Notes under the pieces: model-generated
What the model was told of the DNA's origin: nothing
What the model saw: the letters and a program-made list of their open reading frames with translations, nothing else
The model's database searches: none
Part shown: in pieces, positions 14,935-23,207 of the stretch
Layout of the letters: each line of letters starts with the position of its first letter
Position numbering within the stretch: the stretch's first letter is position 1
Made by a program: the position numbers and the translations under genes
Assembly (NCBI GenBank): GCA_937892655.1
Contig: CALBJC010000046.1
Location: forward strand, 1-23,374
Length of the DNA: 23,374 nucleotides
Direction of reading: 5' to 3'
Origin: an uncultured Clostridia bacterium
GTDB lineage: Bacteria; Bacillota; Clostridia; Oscillospirales; Ruminococcaceae

Positions 14935-15935
14935 CTTTTTACCTCCTCGATTTTTATTTGGTATCCTTTTAATTTATCACATTCTATAAACTTAAGCTCA
15001 TACCCTTTATTTTTAAAATACTCACTATTTATCTTTTTCTGACCGACTACCTGAGAAAGCTTTCCTTTTGGAATCAGTATATCCGCATTCTTCAATTTAG
15101 CACAATTGAGTTTTCTCTCTATTCTGTTTCTGAAAACCAAACCATCGCAAAGCTCTCTGAATGCAGGATGATATACCCCGCCAAGCATCTTTGCTTCAAC
15201 AAGCTCGCTAGCATGCAAACCGAGCTTTATAACGGGAATATTATTCTCATAAAACAGTTCTAAAAGCTCAGCACAAAGCTCAATAGTTTGCTCCAATGAA
15301 TAGCTTTTATACAGACCTTTTTTGAAATACTCTCCCAAAGTTGTGTTTTCAAGAATAACAGTAGGATAGATTCTTACCTGAGATGGTTTAAGAGCGACTA
15401 TCGCTTTTGCAGTCATCATGTCCGATTCAGGAGTGGATTTGTATAAACCTGTCATCATCTGAAGGCCTAAATCAAATCCATAATCAAGTATCAGCCTTGA
15501 AGCGTAAACAACATCTTTTGCGGTATGTCCACGCTCATTAGCTATCAAGACTTCATCATCCATGCTCTGAGCACCGAGTTCAATAGTTTTAACATTATTC
15601 TCTTTTAAAATATCAAGTATCTCAGGATATATGCAATCTGGTCTTGTAGATATTCTTATGCCGCAAAATTTATCTTTGCCGATAAATTCATTAGCAGTAT
15701 TGAGAAGATTTAACATGTCGGCACGATTTATAGCAGTAAACGACCCACCAAAGAAAGCTATTTCGCAATCTTTGGGATTTTTTACTTCTGCTAAAGCCTG
15801 CCTGCATATTTTTCTTACTTTTTCAATTTCAGGTATTTGCGCCTCACTGCCGGTAATGCTTTTTTGATTACAGAATGCACATTGATGAGGACATCCGGAG
15901 TGTGGCACAAATATCGATATATTACTGTGTGACAT
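14925..15935 (-). CDS. Radical SAM protein related to Elp3, without acetyltransferase domain
   Basis: A 336-residue radical SAM enzyme. The [4Fe-4S] cluster motif is Cys15-X3-Cys19-X2-Cys22 (SGCPHQCAFCNQ); the SAM-contact GGSFTAI lies near 63-69. Segments typical of the Elp3 radical SAM domain follow: ELGAQSMDDEVL, ANERGHT, QMMTGL and VRIYPTVILENT. Elp3 also has a GNAT acetyltransferase domain, which is absent; the C-terminus instead has a short region with YHPAFREL and ends at about 336. In clostridial genomes a protein of this kind commonly sits between rnc and smc. Its substrate is unknown; tRNA modification is a reasonable inference only. It overlaps the rnc end by 14 bases and smc by 10, so all three are likely coupled. 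Confidence 0.88.
   Translation of the reverse strand: MSHSNISIFVPHSGCPHQCAFCNQKSITGSEAQIPEIEKVRKICRQALAEVKNPKDCEIAFFGGSFTAINRADMLNLLNTANEFIGKDKFCGIRISTRPDCIYPEILDILKENNVKTIELGAQSMDDEVLIANERGHTAKDVVYASRLILDYGFDLGLQMMTGLYKSTPESDMMTAKAIVALKPSQVRIYPTVILENTTLGEYFKKGLYKSYSLEQTIELCAELLELFYENNIPVIKLGLHASELVEAKMLGGVYHPAFRELCDGLVFRNRIERKLNCAKLKNADILIPKGKLSQVVGQKKINSEYFKNKGYELKFIECDKLKGYQIKIEEVKSCI
14942..14947 (-). promoter_or_regulatory. Ribosome binding site fixing the TTG start of smc
   Basis: AGGAGG on the minus strand, seven bases before the TTG at 14932-14934. The next residues (YLKSLELQGFKSF) are the conserved SMC N-terminus, and no ATG fits, so the TTG start is well supported. Confidence 0.85.
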
Positions 15936-16605
15936 AACCCATAAGCTCTAAAGCTGATTTTGCAGCCTGCTGTTCGGCCTGCTTTTTGCTTTTGCCAGTA
16001 CCCCTGCCAATGATATTTGAATTAAGATTTACTACAACAGTAAACTCCTTTGCGTGGTCAGGGCCGCTTTCACTTTCAAGTGAATAGGTTACATGCTCTT
16101 CAGGGTTTTTCTGAATTATTTCCTGGAGAATAGTTTTAAAATCATTAAATCCCACATCGCCGTGTGACTTGATATTTTCAGGAATAAATCGCAAAATATG
16201 CTTTTTCGCAGGCTCATAACCGCCATCAAGGTAGATAGCTGCTATAACAGCTTCAAAAGCGTCTGCAAGAATTGACGGACGCTCTCTGCCACCTGTATTT
16301 TCTTCACCCTTGCCAAGCAATATAAATTCACCAAGCTTAATTCTCTGAGCAAATTCAAACAACGAGCTTTCACATACCAAAGACGCTCTTATTTTTGTAA
16401 GCTCACCTTCAGGAAGATTTTTATAGTTTGAAAACAGATATTCTGAAACAACTATCGAGAGTACTGAATCTCCCAAAAATTCTAATCTTTCATTTGAATT
16501 GCGGTGCTTCTTATTTTCGTTAGCGTAAGAAGAATGTGAAAGAGCCTCATGAAGAAGGTCACTATTTTTAAATTCATAACCCAGTAACTGTTCAAACTGT
16601 GTCAT
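15922..16605 (-). CDS. rnc: Ribonuclease III
   Basis: A 227-residue double-strand-specific RNase that processes rRNA precursors and structured mRNAs. The endonuclease domain (about 1-150) has the signature NERLEFLGDSVLS (38-50) and the acidic metal ligands Glu42, Asp46, Asp115 and Glu118. The double-stranded RNA-binding domain (about 155-225) ends with the conserved GTGKSKKQAEQQAAKSAL. The ribosome site is AAGGAGAGG. It follows plsX by only 20 bases with no acpP gene in between, unlike Bacillus. Confidence 0.98.
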   Translation of the reverse strand: MTQFEQLLGYEFKNSDLLHEALSHSSYANENKKHRNSNERLEFLGDSVLSIVVSEYLFSNYKNLPEGELTKIRASLVCESSLFEFAQRIKLGEFILLGKGEENTGGRERPSILADAFEAVIAAIYLDGGYEPAKKHILRFIPENIKSHGDVGFNDFKTILQEIIQKNPEEHVTYSLESESGPDHAKEFTVVVNLNSNIIGRGTGKSKKQAEQQAAKSALELMGYVTQ

Positions 16606-16625
16606 TATACCTCTCCTTTTATGTA

Positions 16626-17639
16626 TTACTCAGCACTTGCGTTTTGCTCTTTCATTGTTGCCAGAGCAGAAGCTACCTCACCGATAACATTTGTTTCAAC
16701 AACAGTTTTAGCTTGTCTTATTGCATTATAGAAAGCCTTTGCATCTGAACTTCCGTGAGCCTTGATAACAGGTTTAGCAGTACCTAAAAGCGGAGCACCG
16801 CCATATTCAGAGTAGTCCATCTTCTTTTTGAACGCCTTTACCTTTTTATAGATTAAAAGAGCCGCGAGCTTTGATGTAATTCCCTTCAACAGCATATCCT
16901 TGAGTGTTTTTGCAAAGAATGAGCCCATACCCTCATAAAGCTTTAATAACAAGTTTCCAGAGAAACCATCTGTTACAACAACATCAAATGTTCCGTTAGG
17001 AATCTCTCTTGCCTCAATATTACCGCCAAAGTTTATAGGAGCAGCTTTGAGTTTCTTGTATGTTTCAAGCTCAAGCTCTCTGCCCTTTGTTTCTTCAGCT
17101 CCGATATTTGCAAGACCTACCTTTGGACTTTCAACGCCCATAATCTTGTTCATATAAGCAGAACCCATTACTGCAAACTGGACGAGCATTTCAGGTCTGC
17201 AATCAGCATTTGCACCTGAGTCCATAAGCATTACAGGAGTTGTCTTTGTAGGTAAAATTGTTGCAAGAGCTGCTCTTTTTATACCCTTAAGACGCTTTAC
17301 GATAAATGTAGCGCCTACAACAATTGCACCTGTAGAACCTGCTGAAACAAAAGCATCGCCTTCATCATCTGCAAGCATCTGCATACCTACAGCCATTGAG
17401 CAATCCTTTTTATCCTTAATAACCATTGTTGGTTCATCGCAGATATCAATAACAGTTTCTGCATGCTTGATAGTAATACCATCAAGTGAAATATTGTTTT
17501 CGTTTGCAACCTTTAAAATTGTCTGTTCATTGCCTGCCAAAACTATTTCGACAGAAAAATCCTTCACTGCCTGAGCAGCACCCTTGATGACTTCTAAAGG
17601 CGCATTATCGCCGCCAAATGCATCAACAATAATCTTCAT
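16626..17639 (-). CDS. plsX: Phosphate acyltransferase PlsX
   Basis: A 337-residue protein of the usual length. It converts acyl-ACP to acyl-phosphate, the donor used by PlsY in the first step of phosphatidic acid synthesis; in Bacillus it associates peripherally with the membrane. The start MKIIVDAFGGDNAP and the segments SAGSTGAIVVGATFIVKRL, LMDSGANADC and VTDGFSGNLLLKL are typical of the family. The ribosome site is GAGAGG. It lies between trmFO and rnc, 20 bases from each. The fatty-acid genes that often surround it (fapR, fabD, fabG, acpP) are not here. Confidence 0.97.
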   Translation of the reverse strand: MKIIVDAFGGDNAPLEVIKGAAQAVKDFSVEIVLAGNEQTILKVANENNISLDGITIKHAETVIDICDEPTMVIKDKKDCSMAVGMQMLADDEGDAFVSAGSTGAIVVGATFIVKRLKGIKRAALATILPTKTTPVMLMDSGANADCRPEMLVQFAVMGSAYMNKIMGVESPKVGLANIGAEETKGRELELETYKKLKAAPINFGGNIEAREIPNGTFDVVVTDGFSGNLLLKLYEGMGSFFAKTLKDMLLKGITSKLAALLIYKKVKAFKKKMDYSEYGGAPLLGTAKPVIKAHGSSDAKAFYNAIRQAKTVVETNVIGEVASALATMKEQNASAE

Positions 17640-17659
17640 ACAAAAACCTCTCTTCTTTT

Positions 17660-18970
17660 TTAATCAAGTGTTTTAAAATAGTTATCAAGTGCCAAAAGTC
17701 CACGATCGGCATACACCTGATATTTCTGTGACTTATCTCTTATTCTTTCCTCAATAGCTGGCAAAATGCCCATATTAGAGCCCATTGGCTGAAACGATGT
17801 TACTGTAGGATCGCTTATATAGTGAGTGAGCGCACCCATCATTGTTTCAACCGGTAATTCCTTCAATGATTTGCCGTTTAGCTTTCTTGCAAGAGAAAAA
17901 CCTGCATAGATACCGCTTGCCGCAGATTCGATATATCCCTCTACACCTGTTATCTGACCTGCAAACCATATATTTTCATTCTTTTTTAAATTGAATTGTT
18001 CGTTTAATAGCTTAGGAGAATTCAAGAACGTATTTCTATGCATAACTCCATATCTTACAAACTCTGCATTTTCAAGACCTGTTATGAGTGAAAAAACCCT
18101 TTTCTGTTCGCCAAACTTCAGATTAGTCTGAAATCCAACAAGATTAAACATTGTCTTGTCAGCATTTTCAGCACGAAGCTGAACAACCGCATAAGGTCGC
18201 TTACCCGTTCTTGGATCTGTAAGACCAACAGGTTTCAATGGACCAAAACGCATTGTATCTTCTCCACGTTTTGCAAGAACTTCAATAGGCATACAGCCTT
18301 CATAAACCTTGAAATGCTCCTTTTCAAACTCCTTCAAAGGTGCAGATTCGGCATTCATAAGTTCATTATAAAAGCGCAGATACTCTTCTTTATTCATCGG
18401 GCAGTTGATATAGTCTGCCTCGCCCTTATCATATCTTGACGCTAAGAAAACAAGATTATGGTCAAGACTATCATAGGTTACAATAGGCGCTGCTGCATCG
18501 TGAAAATACAGATAATCTTCAGAGCAAAGCTTTGCTATTGATTGTGATAAGGCATCTGATGTAAGAGGACCAGTAGCGATTATGACATCACCATCAGGAA
18601 TATCTGTTACCTCTCCACTTATAACATCTATATTTTCGTGAGTTTTAATTCTTTCTGTAACAAGGTCCGAGAAAAGCTCTCTGTTTACCGCCAAAGCACC
18701 ACCTGCAGAAACTCTGCATTTTTCTGCGCATTCCATAATGAGAGAACCAAATCTTCTCATTTCTTCTTTGAGCATACCTGCGGCAGAATTTATTCTGTCA
18801 GCCTTCAGAGAATTTGAGCAGACAAGCTCTGCAAATCCTTGATATTTATGAGCAGGAGAATATTTCTGTGGCTTCATTTCATAAAGCTCAACCTCAATAC
18901 CTGCATTAGCAAGCTGCCAGGCAGCTTCACAGCCGGCAAGACCTGCACCGATTACTTTAACCCTTTTCAT
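17660..18970 (-). CDS. trmFO: Folate-dependent tRNA (uracil-5-)-methyltransferase TrmFO
   Basis: 436 residues from the chosen start, matching the family length of about 435. It makes ribothymidine at position 54 of tRNA with methylene-tetrahydrofolate and FAD, the Gram-positive alternative to SAM-dependent TrmA. The FAD site is VIGAGLAGCEAAWQLA (6-21). The two functional cysteines are Cys51 in ELVCSNSLKAD and Cys226 in YEGCMPIEVLAKRG. The frame is open to 19036, but that would extend deep into topA; the ATG at 18970 has AGGAG ten bases upstream and begins with the typical KRVKVIGAG. It overlaps topA by 14 bases. The topA-trmFO order is common in Firmicutes. Confidence 0.97.
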   Translation of the reverse strand: MKRVKVIGAGLAGCEAAWQLANAGIEVELYEMKPQKYSPAHKYQGFAELVCSNSLKADRINSAAGMLKEEMRRFGSLIMECAEKCRVSAGGALAVNRELFSDLVTERIKTHENIDVISGEVTDIPDGDVIIATGPLTSDALSQSIAKLCSEDYLYFHDAAAPIVTYDSLDHNLVFLASRYDKGEADYINCPMNKEEYLRFYNELMNAESAPLKEFEKEHFKVYEGCMPIEVLAKRGEDTMRFGPLKPVGLTDPRTGKRPYAVVQLRAENADKTMFNLVGFQTNLKFGEQKRVFSLITGLENAEFVRYGVMHRNTFLNSPKLLNEQFNLKKNENIWFAGQITGVEGYIESAASGIYAGFSLARKLNGKSLKELPVETMMGALTHYISDPTVTSFQPMGSNMGILPAIEERIRDKSQKYQVYADRGLLALDNYFKTLD

Positions 18971-21050
18971 TTTCTGAAAGCTCCTGTTCATATCCACAAC
19001 CCGCTTTATGGCAAACAAGCTTACCTGATTTACCACCCTTATGGAAAAGAGTTGAATTACAGTTAGGGCATGTATGCTTTGTAGGAGTATCCCATGTCAT
19101 AAACGAACATCCAGGATTATCCTCACAACCGAAATACTTCTTACCCTTCTTTGACTTCTTAAGAAGAATCTTTTTGCCGCAGAATGGGCATAGACCGCCT
19201 GTTTCAGTAACGATCTTCTTAGTATTTGTACATTCAGGGAAGCCGGAACAAGCGAGAAACTTACCGAACTTACCGATTTTGATAACCATTGGCTTTCCGC
19301 AGGTTTCACACAATATATCAGTTTCCTCATCAGGGATTTTTACACGCTTACCATCCATCGCCTGTTCAGCATTGACAAGTGTTTTTTCAAAATCTCTGTA
19401 GAAATCGCTGAGAGTTGCGACCCAATCCTTTTTACCGATTTCAACATCGTCAAGAGACTGTTCCATATCAGCTGTAAAGCCGACATCTACAATATCAGAG
19501 AAATGTTCGTTCATAAGCTCTGTTATTACAATACCAAGAGATGTAGGCTTCAACTGCTTGCCTTCTCTCTCAATATAGCTTCTCTGAACAATAGTTGTAA
19601 TTGTAGGCGCATAGGTAGATGGACGGGCAATGCCGTTTTCTTCAAACGCTTTGATAAGTGTTGCTTCAGTATAACGTGCAGGAGGCTGAGTAAAATGCTG
19701 ATTGCCTTCGATTGATTTGAGCTTTAATATATCGCCCTTGACAATCTGAGGTAAAACATTCTTCTTTTCCTCGTCATCTTCTCTTGATTCTTCATAAAGC
19801 ACTGTAAAGCCGTCAAACTTAACAGTATTGCCAGAAGCTTTAAATACACAGTTATTTGCAGATATTTCAACAGAAACAGTATCCATAAGACAGTTTGCCA
19901 TCTGGCTTGCAATAAATCTTTCCCAGATGAGTTTATACAGCTTATACTGATCACTGGTAAGACTCTGTTTGATCTGTTCCGGTGTAACATCAGGCATAGT
20001 AGGACGAATAGCTTCGTGAGCATCCTGAGTATTGCCCTTTGTTTTATACTTTCTTTCTTCTTTCGGAAGATAGCTGTCACCATACTTATTGAGAATAAAC
20101 TCCTTAGCAGCAGCTTTAGCTTCATTTGAAACTCTCAGAGAATCAGTTCTCATATATGTTATAAGACCTACAGCGCCCTTATCAGGAATCTCAATACCTT
20201 CATACAACTCCTGAGCTGCCTTCATCGTTCTTCTTGCCTGGAAACCAAGTTTTCTTGAAGCTTCCTGCTGAAGAGTAGATGTAGTAAATGGAGCAGCAGG
20301 ATTCTTTTTATGAATACTCTTCTTAACTGCTGTCACTTCATAAACAGCATTTTCAAGACGCTTTAAAACCGCATCAGTTGATACATTATCAACGAGCTCA
20401 ATCTTTTCACCATCAACAGTAGCAAGCTTTGCTGAAAAAACCTTCTTACTGCTTGATGTTGTAAATTTAGCGTCAATTGACCAATATTCAGTTGAAATAA
20501 AGCTGTTGATTTCATTTTCTCTGTCAACGATCATTTTAACAGCAACAGACTGCACTCTACCTGCTGACAAGCCACGTCTTACCTTTTTCCAAAGGAAAGG
20601 CGAAATCTTGTAACCAACAATTCTATCAAGAATTCTTCTTGCCTGCTGGGCATTTACAAGATTAAGATCAATAGCTCTTGGGGTTTCCATGCCGGCTTTG
20701 ATACCACTCTGAGTAATTTCATTGAAAGTTACTCTGTTTTTACCATTCATATCAAGACCTAAAACCTGAGCCAAATGCCATGAAATTGCTTCTCCCTCAC
20801 GGTCAGGGTCAGTTGCCAGATAAATATTATCTGCTTTTTTTGCAATTTTTTTGATATCTTTGATAAGAATCTCTTTACCAGCAATATCTGTATACATAGG
20901 CATAAAGCCTTTTTCAATGTCAACACCCATTTTTGATTTTGGTAAATCACGGATGTGACCACGGGATGCCATAACAATATAGTCATCACCCAAACAGTGT
21001 TTAATTGTATGAACCTTTGTCGGAGACTCAACAATAATTAAATTAGACAC
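18957..21050 (-). CDS. topA: DNA topoisomerase I
   Basis: A 697-residue type IA topoisomerase, which relaxes negative supercoils. The TOPRIM domain has Glu9 (VESPTK) and DPDREGE (81-87); the catalytic tyrosine is Tyr299 in GLITYMRTDS. The C-terminal part (about 590-690) has three four-cysteine zinc units: CETC...CSGFPEC, CPFCG...CEDNPGC and CPNC...CHKAGC. The start is GTG (21048-21050), with AGGAG nine bases upstream overlapping the dprA stop (TAGGAG); the first residues (SNLIIVESP) are the usual N-terminus, so GTG is well supported. It is linked to dprA (12-base gap) and trmFO (14-base overlap), the standard Firmicutes order. Confidence 0.98.
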   Translation of the reverse strand: MSNLIIVESPTKVHTIKHCLGDDYIVMASRGHIRDLPKSKMGVDIEKGFMPMYTDIAGKEILIKDIKKIAKKADNIYLATDPDREGEAISWHLAQVLGLDMNGKNRVTFNEITQSGIKAGMETPRAIDLNLVNAQQARRILDRIVGYKISPFLWKKVRRGLSAGRVQSVAVKMIVDRENEINSFISTEYWSIDAKFTTSSSKKVFSAKLATVDGEKIELVDNVSTDAVLKRLENAVYEVTAVKKSIHKKNPAAPFTTSTLQQEASRKLGFQARRTMKAAQELYEGIEIPDKGAVGLITYMRTDSLRVSNEAKAAAKEFILNKYGDSYLPKEERKYKTKGNTQDAHEAIRPTMPDVTPEQIKQSLTSDQYKLYKLIWERFIASQMANCLMDTVSVEISANNCVFKASGNTVKFDGFTVLYEESREDDEEKKNVLPQIVKGDILKLKSIEGNQHFTQPPARYTEATLIKAFEENGIARPSTYAPTITTIVQRSYIEREGKQLKPTSLGIVITELMNEHFSDIVDVGFTADMEQSLDDVEIGKKDWVATLSDFYRDFEKTLVNAEQAMDGKRVKIPDEETDILCETCGKPMVIKIGKFGKFLACSGFPECTNTKKIVTETGGLCPFCGKKILLKKSKKGKKYFGCEDNPGCSFMTWDTPTKHTCPNCNSTLFHKGGKSGKLVCHKAGCGYEQELSENEKG
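18981..18985 (-). promoter_or_regulatory. Ribosome binding site for trmFO inside the topA end
   Basis: AGGAG on the minus strand, ten bases upstream of the trmFO ATG at 18970 and still within topA coding sequence. It supports the internal start over the upstream alternatives at 19036 and 18991. Confidence 0.65.
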
Positions 21051-21062
21051 TTATACATTCTC

Positions 21063-22316
21063 CTAATCTATATTTAATAAACGATATCTTTTACCGCTTA
21101 TAGCTTCAACGTAACCATATACCTCCAGTTCAGTCAGGTCTGAAAGAACTGTTTCTATTCTTATTTTCAGCTCTACTGAAAGCTGATCGCAATGCTTGAC
21201 GCCTTCTCTTAAAGCCTCACATATCTGCTTCTGTGTAGGACTAAGCGATTCATAATCTACAGAAAACTCATCAAAAGAAGCTTCCAAAACAATCTCTTCA
21301 GCTGAATCTTTCTGCATACCTTTTGATTTTCCTGATGACTTTTTAGCTTTTTTATTAGTATTATCAGCTGCTTCCTGCTTTTCATCAGCATAAACATCAA
21401 CCTCAGATGCAAAGTTTAGCATCTTGAGTTTATGAGAATACTGCGAATAATAAGGAAACATTATGTCAGTATGCGAAAATGCAGGAGTTGCACCATCTCT
21501 TAAAAGCTTTGTCTGACCATAAAATCTGCTGTCAAAAACATCATGAGGCGGTACTACGAATATTTCATTACCATAGGATAACGCATACCCTGCAGTATTA
21601 AGCGTTCCGCTTGATTCACCCGCTTCAATTATGACAATACCTAATGAAAGCGCTGCAATCAATCTGTTTCTTGCAACAAAGTAATGCCTTTTTACAGGTG
21701 TTTTAGGCGGATACTCGCTTATTATCGCACCGTTTTTAGCAATAAGAGATTTAAACTTTGAGTTTTCTTTCGGATAATCTATATCTAAACCGCAGCCTAT
21801 AACTGCAATGGTTTTAGAGCCTGCCTCAATAGCACTTTTATGAGCAACTGAATCAATACCAAGCGCAAATCCACTTACTAAAACAGTACCGGCCTTTGCA
21901 AGCTCATAAGAAATTCTGCTGGCAACCCTGACACTGTAATCACAAGGTTCTCTGGCTCCTATAACCGCAAGAGTCAATTCAGAATTTATATTCTCTAAAC
22001 TACCTAAAACAAATAACACAGACGGTGGATTGAATATGCTTCGAAATCTTTGCGGATAATCTTCATCCTCATAGCAATATATTTTTATGCCGTTATTCAA
22101 ACAATATTCAATCAACTGTTCGCATTTATCAAGTTTTACAGCTTTATGCTTTTTAAGAATTTCCTTCTGAGTAGCTGTAAGGTCATTTGAAATAGTCTTT
22201 TCATAAGCTTCCCTTACGTTTGAAAACTCATTGAGATAAGTCCATTTTACAGGGTTTGAAGGCAAAAATGTCAAAGTAAGCCAAACCCAATATTTGAGAT
22301 TATCAAGTTTATTCAT
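21063..22316 (-). CDS. dprA: DNA processing protein DprA
   Basis: A 417-residue protein. DprA loads RecA on incoming single-stranded DNA during natural transformation and is widespread even in species not known to be competent. A SAM-like N-terminal part (about 1-90) is followed by the Rossmann domain with VIGAREPCDYS (118-128), VSGFALGIDSVAH (147-159), AVIGCGLDIDYP (171-182) and the GESSGTLNTA loop (233-242). A low-complexity Lys/Ser/Asp linker (about 310-342) leads to a C-terminal winged-helix domain (about 358-415, with SPTQKQICEAL). The ribosome site is AAGG in the 3' end of the upstream gene. No other competence genes are seen here. Confidence 0.96.
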   Translation of the reverse strand: MNKLDNLKYWVWLTLTFLPSNPVKWTYLNEFSNVREAYEKTISNDLTATQKEILKKHKAVKLDKCEQLIEYCLNNGIKIYCYEDEDYPQRFRSIFNPPSVLFVLGSLENINSELTLAVIGAREPCDYSVRVASRISYELAKAGTVLVSGFALGIDSVAHKSAIEAGSKTIAVIGCGLDIDYPKENSKFKSLIAKNGAIISEYPPKTPVKRHYFVARNRLIAALSLGIVIIEAGESSGTLNTAGYALSYGNEIFVVPPHDVFDSRFYGQTKLLRDGATPAFSHTDIMFPYYSQYSHKLKMLNFASEVDVYADEKQEAADNTNKKAKKSSGKSKGMQKDSAEEIVLEASFDEFSVDYESLSPTQKQICEALREGVKHCDQLSVELKIRIETVLSDLTELEVYGYVEAISGKRYRLLNID

Positions 22317-22323
22317 ACTATCA

Positions 22324-23115
22324 CTACCTTGTCATTTCCCAAAGTATTATTCCTGCGGCCATACCAGCATTCAGAGAATTTATGTTACCGCACATTCTGA
22401 TTGTAAGTGATTTATCACACAGATCTATGTGCTCACACGGCATACCGTTACCCTCGTTGCCTATAACAACTGCGGACTTTTCTTCAAAGCGAATATCGCG
22501 TATCTCTGTAGCAGTTTTGTCAATTACAGACGCATATACAGTAACACCTATACTGCTCAAAGTTTTCATTATGTCTTCAAATTCAAGCTCTGTGAAGAGG
22601 TTAAGACGAAATACCGAACCCATAGCAGAACGAATTACTTTAGGATTATATAGATCGCAACAATCATCAGTAAAAAGAATTGTATCAACTCCGCAAGCAT
22701 CAGCAGTTCTAAGAATCGTACCGATGTTGCCAGGGTCCTGAAGATTATCAAGAATCAGGAATTTTTTATTACTGACAATAGCGCTTTTATCAAACTTCTT
22801 TTCAATCTTCTTTGCAATAGCGAATATCCCCTGAGAAACCTCTGTCGAGCTAAGATACTTTGCAAGCTCATCGGTAATCTCAAACAAACTGCTCTGCGGT
22901 ATCATAGCAATCAGCTCATTCGTTATGAGAGAGCTGTATTTATCGAGAGCACTCTTTACATAAAAAAGCTTATCAACAACTTTTTCATTTATAGCATCAC
23001 AAATAAGCCTTGCACCCTCAAGGACATATAAGCCGTTTTCATTACGACTCTTCTTTGATGTGGAAAGCTTTTTATACAACTTGATATTAGAATTGTCTTT
23101 GCTTGAAATTACCAT
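22324..23115 (-). CDS. TrmH/SpoU-family RNA 2'-O-methyltransferase
   Basis: 263 residues from the chosen start. It has an N-terminal substrate-binding domain (about 1-95) and a SPOUT knot domain. Motif 1 is LDNLQDPGNIGTILRTADA, motif 2 VIGNEGNGM and motif 3 IRMCGNINSLNAGMAAGI, where the usual ESLN is NSLN. Such proteins methylate a ribose in rRNA or tRNA; the exact site cannot be assigned, so no symbol is given. The frame extends to a TTG at 23151, but ATG 23115 has AAGG eight bases upstream and gives the expected N-terminus (SSKDNSNIKL). A homologue (ysgA) also lies near rplT in Bacillus. It is the first gene of the long minus-strand run. Confidence 0.9.
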   Translation of the reverse strand: MVISSKDNSNIKLYKKLSTSKKSRNENGLYVLEGARLICDAINEKVVDKLFYVKSALDKYSSLITNELIAMIPQSSLFEITDELAKYLSSTEVSQGIFAIAKKIEKKFDKSAIVSNKKFLILDNLQDPGNIGTILRTADACGVDTILFTDDCCDLYNPKVIRSAMGSVFRLNLFTELEFEDIMKTLSSIGVTVYASVIDKTATEIRDIRFEEKSAVVIGNEGNGMPCEHIDLCDKSLTIRMCGNINSLNAGMAAGIILWEMTR

Positions 23116-23155
23116 AAAAATTACCTTATTTTTACATTTTTGTGGTATCAAATAA

Positions 23156-23198
23156 ATCGCAAAAAGTCAGAAGTAATATTTAGACTACTTCTGACTTT
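23156..23198 (-). terminator. Intrinsic terminator after rplT
   Basis: A perfect 13-bp stem (arms 23186-23198 and 23163-23175, loop of ten bases) is followed by TTTTTGCGATTTATTT on the minus strand. It begins a few bases after the rplT stop and separates the ribosomal protein transcript from the TrmH-family gene. Confidence 0.92.
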
Positions 23199-23207
23199 AT
23201 AGACTTA

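Noticed and set aside
21300..21420. Lys/Ser-rich stretch in dprA as a frameshift or foreign insert
   Set aside because: The frame is intact, and variable linkers between the Rossmann and winged-helix domains are normal in DprA.
23123..23151. Possible promoter for the TrmH-family gene (TTGATA, 17 bases, TAAGGT)
   Set aside because: The -10 is weak, overlaps the ribosome site and would give a nearly leaderless message; a promoter must exist nearby but this one is not convincing.
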